From contig PHDR01000017.1 in NCBI GenBank assembly GCA_002841035.1, positions 1-16,167 of the forward strand: 16,167 nucleotides of DNA. Direction: 5' to 3'. The DNA comes from Bacteroidetes bacterium HGW-Bacteroidetes-12 (GTDB lineage Bacteria > Bacteroidota > Bacteroidia > Flavobacteriales_E > Vicingaceae). Both the position numbers and the translations under genes were made by a program. Below are positions 6,548 to 12,891 of this stretch, piece after piece (position 1 is the first letter of the stretch; every line of letters begins with the position of its first letter). The notes under the pieces were generated by a model that was given only the letters and a program-made list of their open reading frames with translations, did no database searches and had not been told where the DNA came from.

Positions 6548-9022
6548 TCACTTCTTTTTTTTCTTTGTTGGTGTTTTGGCTGCGATAATTTTTTCTACGT
6601 CTTCTAAAGTCATTTTTTCTACGTTGGTATCTTTTGGTAGTTCAATTTTTGTTTTTCCTTTTACGATAGTAAATCTTCCCCAACGTGCTTTTTGAACAGA
6701 AATACCTTTGTTTTCCCAATTATGTATGTATTTATCTTTTTCTTTTTGAAGTTTATCTTCTATTAAAGCTTTGATATCATCGTCCGAAAGATTATCAAAG
6801 TTATATTTTTTGCTTACATTAATAAACATATTGTTCCATTTAATAAAAGGCCCAAACCTTCCCACTCCTTTTTGAACGGGTAATTTGTTGTAATTTCCTA
6901 TTGGAGCATCGGCTTGTTGTTTTACTTTAATAATTTCTATGGCTCTATCTAGGGTAATTGAGGTAAGTTCTTCTCCTTTTGGTATGGAAACAAATCCTTC
7001 TTTATACTTAACATAAGGGCCAAATCTGCCTTGAGCAACAATAATGTCTTCGTTGTTGTATTTTCCGAGTGTTTTTGGGAATTGAAATAGCGTTAGTGCT
7101 TGTTCTAAAGTGATGCTAGAAATGTTTTGATCGGGTAAAAGGCTTGCAAACTTTGGTTTTTCTTCGTCTTCCGTTTTTCCAATTTGAATCATAGGTCCAA
7201 ATTTTCCAATTCGGGCAATAACGGGTTTTTTAGATGCGGGGTCTGTTCCAAGCAATCTTTCTCCGCTTGCTCTTTCAGCATTATCTAGGGTATTGGTAAT
7301 TTGCGTATGAAAAGGAGTGTAGAAATCGGCAATCATATCCGTCCATTTTTTCAATCCTTCTGCCACTTCATCAAACTCTTGCTCTACTTTTGCAGTAAAA
7401 TTATAATCCAACACTTTTCCAAAATTTTCTACTAAAAAATCAGTAACTACAATACCAATATCAGTTGGAAACATTTTTTTCTTTTCAAAGCCAAAATTCT
7501 CTTTAAGCGTTTGTTGCTTAAGTTCGTTGTTTTTTAATGTTAAAACAGCATAATTACGTTGCCCTCCATCCCTGTCTTCTTTTATGACATAACCTCGTTT
7601 TTGAACAGTTGAAATTGTTGGAGCATAAGTAGAAGGTCTGCCAATGCCCAATTCTTCTAATTTTTTAACTAAACTTGCTTCCGTGTATCTTGGTGGATGG
7701 TTAGAAAAGCGTTCGGTTGCTGAAATTTCATTCGCAATAAGCGTATCGTTTACTTTAACTGAAGGCAAAATTCCTTCTTTATCTTCTTCTAATTCATCAT
7801 CATTCGATTCTAAATACACTTTTAAGAATCCTTCAAACAACAATACTTCGCCTTTGGCTAAAAATTTTTCTTTATTGTTAGAGTTTTTTATGGTGATGGT
7901 TGTTTTTTCAAGTTTTGCATCGCTCATTTGAGAAGCAATGGTTCTTTTCCAAATTAAATCATACAACCGTGTTTGAGCACTATCACTATTAATTGTGTGT
8001 GCGTTCATATAGGTTGGACGAATGGCTTCATGGGCCTCTTGAGCTCCTTTGGCTTTGGTTGTAAATTTTCGTACTTGCGAAAATTCTGCTCCATAAGAAG
8101 TTGTAATTTCTTTTTTTGCTGCTCCAATGGCATCATTAGAAAGATTAACCGAATCTGTTCTCATGTAAGTAATCTTTCCAGACTCATATAATTTTTGAGC
8201 AACCGACATTGTTTGAGCAACTGAAAATCCTAACTTTCTGCTTGCTTCTTGTTGAAGGGTTGAGGTTGTAAATGGTGCTGCTGGAGATCTTTTTGATGGT
8301 TTTTTTTCTAAATCTTCTATAGTAAATTGAGCGTTTTTACAACTATTAAGAAATGTTTCTGCTTCTTGTTTTGTTTTAAAACGATGTGGCAATTCTGCTT
8401 TTATTGTTGCTCCATCATTTGTTTGAAATTGAGCAACTACTTTATAGGCTGATTCGTGATTAAATTTTTCTATTTCTCGTTCTCGCTCCACAATTAAACG
8501 CACAGCAACAGACTGAACCCTACCTGCAGAAAGTGATGGTCTAACTTTTTTCCATAAAACAGGTGATAATTCATATCCAACTAATCTATCTAACACTCTT
8601 CTTGCTTGTTGAGCATCTACTAAGTTTGTATCAATTTTTCTTGGATTTTCTATTGCTTTTGTGATGGCTGTTTTGGTTATTTCATGAAAAACAATACGTT
8701 TTGTTTTCTCTTCTTTCAAACCCAACGCCTCTAATAAATGCCATGAAATTGCCTCCCCTTCACGATCCTCATCCGAAGCCAACCAAACCATTTCAGCTTC
8801 TTTAGCCATTTTTTTAAGTTCGGCTACTAATTTTTTCTTATCCGAAGGAATTACATAATCTGGTTTGAAGTTGTTTTCAATATCTATTGATATATTTTTT
8901 CCTGGTAAATCTCTAATGTGTCCAAAACTAGATTTTACAGTAAACTCTTTCCCAAGAAATTTTTCTATAGTTTTGGCTTTAGCAGGAGACTCAACAATAA
9001 CTAAATTTTTTGTCATGCTCAT
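6548..9022 (-). CDS. topA: DNA topoisomerase I (type IA)
   Basis: TopA relaxes negative supercoils by cutting one strand through a tyrosine intermediate. The 824-residue protein has the N-terminal Toprim motifs NLVIVESPAKAKTIEKFLG (6-24) and LASDEDREGEA (81-91, acidic D84-E85-D86 for Mg binding), and the active-site ITYMRTDS with Tyr286. The C-terminal part has no zinc-finger cysteine clusters. Instead it has four Topo_C-type repeats, near residues 591-615, 652-674, 708-729 and 772-790, each around a G-K/R-F-G-P or W-G-R-F core, and then a lysine-rich tail (TPTKKKKK). This form is common in Bacteroidota. The chosen start gives MSMTKNL; the Met two codons later is equally possible. No Shine-Dalgarno site. 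A perfect inverted repeat lies 6 bases before the start. Confidence 0.97.
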   Translation of the reverse strand: MSMTKNLVIVESPAKAKTIEKFLGKEFTVKSSFGHIRDLPGKNISIDIENNFKPDYVIPSDKKKLVAELKKMAKEAEMVWLASDEDREGEAISWHLLEALGLKEEKTKRIVFHEITKTAITKAIENPRKIDTNLVDAQQARRVLDRLVGYELSPVLWKKVRPSLSAGRVQSVAVRLIVEREREIEKFNHESAYKVVAQFQTNDGATIKAELPHRFKTKQEAETFLNSCKNAQFTIEDLEKKPSKRSPAAPFTTSTLQQEASRKLGFSVAQTMSVAQKLYESGKITYMRTDSVNLSNDAIGAAKKEITTSYGAEFSQVRKFTTKAKGAQEAHEAIRPTYMNAHTINSDSAQTRLYDLIWKRTIASQMSDAKLEKTTITIKNSNNKEKFLAKGEVLLFEGFLKVYLESNDDELEEDKEGILPSVKVNDTLIANEISATERFSNHPPRYTEASLVKKLEELGIGRPSTYAPTISTVQKRGYVIKEDRDGGQRNYAVLTLKNNELKQQTLKENFGFEKKKMFPTDIGIVVTDFLVENFGKVLDYNFTAKVEQEFDEVAEGLKKWTDMIADFYTPFHTQITNTLDNAERASGERLLGTDPASKKPVIARIGKFGPMIQIGKTEDEEKPKFASLLPDQNISSITLEQALTLFQFPKTLGKYNNEDIIVAQGRFGPYVKYKEGFVSIPKGEELTSITLDRAIEIIKVKQQADAPIGNYNKLPVQKGVGRFGPFIKWNNMFINVSKKYNFDNLSDDDIKALIEDKLQKEKDKYIHNWENKGISVQKARWGRFTIVKGKTKIELPKDTNVEKMTLEDVEKIIAAKTPTKKKKK

Positions 9023-9028
9023 ATTTTT

Positions 9029-9060
9029 AAAATCATTCTGTGTAATTATAGAATGATTTT
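9029..9060. repeat. Perfect 11-bp inverted repeat just upstream of topA
   Basis: AAAATCATTCT (9029-9039) and AGAATGATTTT (9050-9060) are exact reverse complements around a 10-base spacer. On the minus strand it occupies most of the presumed topA leader and ends 6 bases before the ATG, so it could fold in the mRNA or bind a dimeric regulator. On the plus strand it is followed by only two more T's. Confidence 0.65.
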
Positions 9061-9075
9061 TTGAATTTAAAGGTG

Positions 9076-9103
9076 CAAAGAAATGAAATAATATTCGTGA
9101 TTT
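9076..9103 (-). promoter_or_regulatory. Possible topA promoter of the Bacteroidota type
   Basis: On the minus strand TTTCTTTGCACC resembles the -7 element TAnnTTTG (one mismatch), with TTGG about 20 bases upstream as a weak -33 element. Transcription would start around position 9069 and give a leader of about 47 bases holding the inverted repeat. Inference from pattern only. Confidence 0.35.
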
Positions 9104-9220
9104 CCAACTTTTATTCTTTTTTACCTAAAGTAAAACAGGTTTATTGTTTTTTTTATAGTATTCCATAGTTTAATTATATGTTTGATATTAAATTAATTAC
9201 AAATAAATAGACATTCAATT

Positions 9221-9249
9221 TTTCAATAAAATTTAAGTTATTACTTTTG
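9221..9249 (+). promoter_or_regulatory. Probable proC promoter of the Bacteroidota type
   Basis: TACTTTTG at 9242-9249 matches the -7 consensus TAnnTTTG exactly. TTTC at 9221-9224, 17 bases upstream, is a weak match to the -33 TTTG. The start of transcription would fall only about 5-10 bases before the proC ATG, so the mRNA would be nearly leaderless. Confidence 0.5.
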
Positions 9250-9263
9250 CGTAAAAAATATCA

Positions 9264-10076
9264 ATGCAACAGAAAAATCAAATTACTATAATAGGGACAG
9301 GAAACTTAGGGGCTTCTATTTTAAAAGGTTTAATTGAAAGTAATTCGTTTAATTATTCTGATTTTACACTTACTAGAAGAAACACAGATAAATTATTGTT
9401 TTTTAAAGAAAAAGGTTGTCGGGTAACTTCAAATAATATTGAAGCAATAGCACATGTTGATATTATTATTTTAGCCGTTTTGCCACAAAAAATCAACGAA
9501 GTTTTACATGAAATTAAAAATTCCATTTCAGAAAATCAACTTGTTATTTCTGTAGTAACAGGCATAAAAATAAGTGAAATTCAAAAAATAATTGGCACAT
9601 CTATTCCTATTATTAGAGCCATGCCTAACACGGCTATCGCTATAAGAGAATCTATGACTTGCATTGCTTCTTCTGAGCAATTTAAAAACCATATGCCAAT
9701 TGTTCAACATTTGTTTGATAAGGTTGGTCAAACCATTATTATTAATGAAGAGCAAATGACATCTGCAACAGCTTTATGTGCTTGTGGAATTGCTTTTTTT
9801 CTTCGGGCAATAAGAGCTGCATCTCAAGGTGGAAATGAAATTGATTTTCATGCTAGCGAAGCTCTAAAAATGGCAGCCCAAACTGCTCGTGGTGCTGCAA
9901 GTTTATTGATTGCCAATCATTCTCATCCAGAAGATGAAATTGACAAAGTAACTTCTCCAAAAGGTTGTACTATTGCTGGACTAAATGAAATGGAACATAA
10001 TGGGTTTAGTTCTTCTTTTATTAAAGGAATAACTGTTTCTGCTAAGCAAGCCAAAGGGCTGTATAAAGAAAATTAA
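9264..10076 (+). CDS. proC: Pyrroline-5-carboxylate reductase
   Basis: ProC carries out the last step of proline synthesis, reducing 1-pyrroline-5-carboxylate to L-proline with NAD(P)H in the cytoplasm. The 270-residue protein starts with a Rossmann nucleotide-binding motif, ITIIGTGNLGASIL (7-20), and carries the family's C-terminal signature at about residues 230-243 (TSPKGCTIAGLNEM). Length is normal for the family. It is the only well-supported plus-strand gene in the window and is divergent from topA. An exact TAnnTTTG box stands just before the start. There is no Shine-Dalgarno site. Its stop codon overlaps that of the convergent Lrp-type gene. Clear identification. Confidence 0.95.
   Translation: MQQKNQITIIGTGNLGASILKGLIESNSFNYSDFTLTRRNTDKLLFFKEKGCRVTSNNIEAIAHVDIIILAVLPQKINEVLHEIKNSISENQLVISVVTGIKISEIQKIIGTSIPIIRAMPNTAIAIRESMTCIASSEQFKNHMPIVQHLFDKVGQTIIINEEQMTSATALCACGIAFFLRAIRAASQGGNEIDFHASEALKMAAQTARGAASLLIANHSHPEDEIDKVTSPKGCTIAGLNEMEHNGFSSSFIKGITVSAKQAKGLYKEN
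10073..10076. other. Shared TTAA: overlapping stop codons of convergent genes
   Basis: The palindrome TTAA supplies TAA to proC on the plus strand (10074-10076) and TAA to the Lrp-type gene on the minus strand (10073-10075). The two coding regions thus overlap by 4 bases and leave no space for an intergenic terminator. Confidence 0.9.
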
Positions 10077-10537
10077 TATTCGTAAGGCAATACTTTGGAG
10101 TACTTATCTTTAGAAATAACTATCATGGAGTGCATATTTCTAATTTCTTCAATTTGTGATAATTTGTCTTTTACAAGTCGGTCAAATGCAGTAATATCTT
10201 TTACTATAATTTTCAAAAGATAATCCGCTTGTCCTGTTACATTATAACATTCCATTACTTCATCAATTTTACCTATTTGTTCTATAAAATTATTTATGGC
10301 ATTATCTCGTTGTCGGATAAGTGAAATTTGCATAAAAGCACATAGTCCTAAATTAAGTTTTGATTCGTTTACTAAGGCGTGATAACTCTCTATAAATCCT
10401 TTTGATTCTAATTTTTTTACCCGTTCAAGCGTTGGAGCTGGAGAAAGTGAAATATCTTTCGATAATTGTAAATTGGTGATTTTTGCATTTTCTTGAAGTT
10501 TTTTAAGTATCTTCAAGTCTATTTCATCTAGTTTCAT
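10073..10537 (-). CDS. Lrp/AsnC family transcriptional regulator
   Basis: A feast/famine regulator that usually binds DNA as a dimer or octamer and senses an amino acid. The 154-residue length is typical. The N-terminal helix-turn-helix lies about residues 4-50 (DEIDLKILKKLQENAKITNL, then LSKDISLSPAPTLERVKKLE), followed by the RAM ligand-binding domain (about 65-150; YNVTGQADYLLKIIVKD is a typical RAM segment). It is convergent with proC and lies 96 bases after the cyclase-family gene on the same strand, so it could be co-transcribed with that gene. Targets cannot be told; regulation of amino-acid genes nearby (proC, or tryptophan breakdown if the cyclase is a kynurenine formamidase) is only a suggestion from context. 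Confidence 0.93.
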   Translation of the reverse strand: MKLDEIDLKILKKLQENAKITNLQLSKDISLSPAPTLERVKKLESKGFIESYHALVNESKLNLGLCAFMQISLIRQRDNAINNFIEQIGKIDEVMECYNVTGQADYLLKIIVKDITAFDRLVKDKLSQIEEIRNMHSMIVISKDKYSKVLPYEY

Positions 10538-10633
10538 AATTTTAATGATTACCCTTTTCTTGAAGGCAATATTAGTAATAAATAATTGTTAAGAATTAGT
10601 TTAAGATGTTAAATTTTGATTAAAGTTTCAGTT

Positions 10634-11380
10634 CTACAATAGTTGATACAAAATGGGTTTACTTGGAGATGCATCGTTTTCAAAACTAGCTATTTGGATA
10701 TTAAGTAAGTATTTACCATCCAGAATGGAGTTCGCTACAAAAATTAATTCTGAAATGGTTCTGTGAGCTTGCGTATTTTGTGGGTATTCCCAAAAAGCAT
10801 GGTGTGCTTTTAGTTCTCCTCCATCTTCTTCTCTGTCAATAGATGGCGAATCTATTAACAAATGGTTGATGCCATTTTTGGTTAAAAATCGAACTGCGTC
10901 TTCTTCTATATAAGTTGGATTGGTGTTGGAATATTGCATGGTTTTTTTAGCTTCATCATTTGGTAGTGTTCTAATTATTATGGCTTCCGTATCCGTTGGT
11001 TGCCAAAGTTGTTTTACCTGTTTTAAAGTTATAACACTATCATTTTCTATTTTTTCAGGTAAAACAGAAATTACATCTGCCAAAAAGAAAAATGTTGTTA
11101 AGCATTGGTTAATGGTATAATTTTCTTTACTGATATGACCTACACACTCGGTATGTGTGCCATTTCCATGTGGATTAAAAAAAATATTTCTAAAATTAAC
11201 GGCCCCACCTAAATTAACATCACCCACAAAACCGTTTTCCATTACGGGTGTAAAAGTTGGAGGTTTTACATACCAAGCGGTTACGTTTTTTGGAGCATTT
11301 ATTAGAGGCAACGAAATATCTAATGGTTTAGATAAATCTATTTTATAATTTTTGTCTTGATGTGTTATGGTTGCTATCAT
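10634..11380 (-). CDS. Cyclase / kynurenine formamidase-like family protein
   Basis: A metal-dependent hydrolase of the cyclase family (PF04199 type), which includes bacterial kynurenine formamidase KynB of the tryptophan degradation route. The 248-residue protein carries a variant of the family motif HxGTHxDxPxH at residues 71-82: HGNGTHTECVGH. The usual Asp is Glu78 and the usual Pro is Gly81, while His76 and His82 are in register; a further His71 lies one residue farther away than expected. A second conserved-looking region, DSPSIDREEDGG followed by AHHAFW, lies in the C-terminal half. No signal peptide. It starts after the CACGAAT inverted-repeat region, 82 bases downstream of hemW. Substrate is not certain; N-formylkynurenine is one possibility. 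Confidence 0.8.
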   Translation of the reverse strand: MIATITHQDKNYKIDLSKPLDISLPLINAPKNVTAWYVKPPTFTPVMENGFVGDVNLGGAVNFRNIFFNPHGNGTHTECVGHISKENYTINQCLTTFFFLADVISVLPEKIENDSVITLKQVKQLWQPTDTEAIIIRTLPNDEAKKTMQYSNTNPTYIEEDAVRFLTKNGINHLLIDSPSIDREEDGGELKAHHAFWEYPQNTQAHRTISELIFVANSILDGKYLLNIQIASFENDASPSKPILYQLL

Positions 11381-11394
11381 TTATGATTGTTTTT

Positions 11395-11460
11395 ACCACG
11401 AATATTTTTTTTTGCCACGAATGCACGAATACATCTTTTTTCATTCGTGTATTCGAGGCA
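11395..11460. repeat. CACGAAT-type intergenic inverted repeat
   Basis: TGCCACGAATGCACGAAT (11413-11430) and ATTCGTGTATTCGAGGCA (11443-11460) are reverse complements at 16 of 18 positions around a 12-base spacer. One of the two differences would be a G-U pair in plus-strand RNA. A further ACCACGAAT lies at 11395-11403. The repeat begins 2 bases after the hemW stop codon and fills most of the hemW-cyclase gap. From memory, similar CCACGAAT/ATTCGTGG repeats are common between genes in Bacteroidota genomes. Confidence 0.75.
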
Positions 11461-11462
11461 TT

Positions 11463-12593
11463 TTAAACATAAAATAAATCGGAAGTAATTTTATCGGCTA
11501 AAAATATTCCTTCGGGGGTTAAAGTTAGTTTATTTTTTGAAATAGTAATTAAATCTGTGTTTTTATAAGCGGCTAATTCTTTAGTAAAATAAGCATTAAT
11601 TTCGGCAGAAAACGTATTTTTTATGTAGTGAATATCAACTCCCCATAAGGTTCTTAATCGGGTTAATACGTATTCATTATAAGCGGTAATTTCATCAATT
11701 ATTTCTTCTTCAAAATAGGGTAAATTTTGATTAATTGCGTTTGTATATTTTGTGTTGCTTGATACATTCCAACTTCTTTTGTTTTTAACAAACGAGTGTG
11801 CCGAAGGTCCTATTCCTAAATAATTTTCTCCTTTCCAATAATTACTATTGTGTTGCGAAAAAAAACCTTCTTTGCCAAAATTAGAAACTTCATAATGTAT
11901 TAATCCTGCTTGTTTTGTTTTTTCTAGCAATAGTTTAAATTGCAAAATAGCTTGCTCGTCAGCTGGAAGTTGGATTTGTTTTGTTTTAACCAAATGGTGT
12001 AAGGCTGTTTTTGGCTCAACGGTTAGGGTATAGGCAGAAAGATGGGGTATTTTTAATGCACTAAATTTATCGAGGTTTTGTTCCCATTTTTTTAGGGTTA
12101 ATAGTGGGCTGTTATAAATTAAATCTATGGTAATGTTTTCAATTCCTGCATCTTGACTCAATAATATGCTTTTTTCGGCTTGTTGTTGATTGTGTGCTCG
12201 ATTAAAAAATTTTAAATCCTCATCAAAAAAAGATTGAACACCAATACTTAATCGGTTTACTCCAATATTTTTAACTATTCTTAGCTTGTTATTGTCTATA
12301 TCATCAGGATTACATTCAAGCGTAAATTCTATAGCTGAACTAAGGTTGTAATGTTTATAAATTGCATCTACAAGTTGTGTTAATTCTTCTTCAAAAAGCA
12401 ACGAAGGTGTTCCTCCTCCAACATAAATAGTGGTTATTTTTTCGCTGTTGGGCAGTAATTCTTTTTTTTGCTGAATTTCCTTACAAATAGCATCAATAAT
12501 CGCTTTTCGATGCGTTAGGTTGGTAGAAAAATGAAAATCGCAATAACTGCATTTTTGTTTGCAAAAAGGAATGTGTATGTAAATGCCCGCCAT
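11463..12593 (-). CDS. hemW: HemW, radical SAM haem chaperone
   Basis: HemW is a radical-SAM family protein that binds haem and is thought to deliver it to target proteins; it is often misnamed coproporphyrinogen III oxidase. The 376-residue protein has the cluster motif CKQKCSYCDF with C11, C15 and C18. The fourth position is Phe, as in HemW, rather than the Cys of true HemN. GGGTPS (59-64) is the SAM-binding Gly motif, and HNSNYW (248-253) is the HNxxYW haem-binding motif that marks HemW. Length is typical. It starts at ATG with the leader AAATTAAACCCTA and no Shine-Dalgarno site. It has a long 298-base upstream gap and is probably transcribed on its own or with the cyclase gene, which starts 82 bases after it. 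Confidence 0.95.
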   Translation of the reverse strand: MAGIYIHIPFCKQKCSYCDFHFSTNLTHRKAIIDAICKEIQQKKELLPNSEKITTIYVGGGTPSLLFEEELTQLVDAIYKHYNLSSAIEFTLECNPDDIDNNKLRIVKNIGVNRLSIGVQSFFDEDLKFFNRAHNQQQAEKSILLSQDAGIENITIDLIYNSPLLTLKKWEQNLDKFSALKIPHLSAYTLTVEPKTALHHLVKTKQIQLPADEQAILQFKLLLEKTKQAGLIHYEVSNFGKEGFFSQHNSNYWKGENYLGIGPSAHSFVKNKRSWNVSSNTKYTNAINQNLPYFEEEIIDEITAYNEYVLTRLRTLWGVDIHYIKNTFSAEINAYFTKELAAYKNTDLITISKNKLTLTPEGIFLADKITSDLFYV

Positions 12594-12770
12594 TAGGGTT
12601 TAATTTTGTGGTTTTGGGTATTATTTTGGGCTTGCTGAAAAAACATTTTTCAAGCAGTTAAAAGTAGTAAATTTCTACCAAAAGAACTATTGATGTTATA
12701 ATTTAGATAGGGTAAGCACACGCTTTATTTACATATAAATTAATACAATTGGTATAACAATCAGAGTGTT

Positions 12771-12836
12771 AATATTTTGAATAAATGTGAACAGATATGC
12801 AGAAAACTAACTTTTAACTTTATAAACTTTCAACTC
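12771..12836 (-). repeat. Dispersed intergenic repeat, copy 2 (reverse orientation)
   Basis: Read on the minus strand this stretch matches copy 1 at 6452-6542. A 17-bp block TTGAAAGTTTATAAAGT (12817-12833; copy 1 at 6471-6487) and a 16-bp block AAAGTTAGTTTTCTGC (12799-12814; copy 1 at 6497-6512) are identical. The following part (ATCTGTTCACATTT, then ATTCAAAAT) matches copy 1 with small gaps. Copy 2 has one fewer AAAGTCC-type unit in the middle. Confidence 0.75.
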
Positions 12837-12866
12837 TAAGTACTCCTAAATACTCAAAGTACTTTA
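12836..12866. repeat. Short periodic repeat of about 10 bp
   Basis: Units TAAGTACTCC, TAAATACTCA and AAGTACTTTA follow each other directly from 12837. They adjoin repeat copy 2 and look like part of the same intergenic repeat complex. Confidence 0.45.
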
Positions 12867-12891
12867 TGAACTAATAGTTTTTCAGCAAACT

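Larger units (their letters stand above)
12594..12891. other. 298-base intergenic region between histidine kinase and hemW
   Basis: No convincing reading frame was found. It holds a repeat complex: reverse-oriented repeat copy 2 at 12771-12836, directly followed by a roughly 10-bp periodic stretch (12836-12866). Nearer hemW there is a possible stem, GCTTG (12630-12634) with CAAGC (12651-12655), extended by A5/T5 pairing with a 3-base bulge, about 37 bases before the hemW start. No clear Bacteroidota promoter box was recognised. Confidence 0.6.

Noticed and set aside
7644..7931. Plus-strand 95-codon frame opposite topA
   Set aside because: Lies fully within the well-conserved topA coding region; no supporting motif.
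10567..10574. TAATATTG as a -7 box for the Lrp-type gene on the minus strand
   Set aside because: One mismatch and no usable -33 element; the gene may simply be read from the cyclase transcript.
12630..12655. Bulged hairpin GCTTG...CAAGC upstream of hemW as a possible haem-responsive switch
   Set aside because: The stem is short and bulged and rests on A/T runs; no riboswitch class is recognisable.
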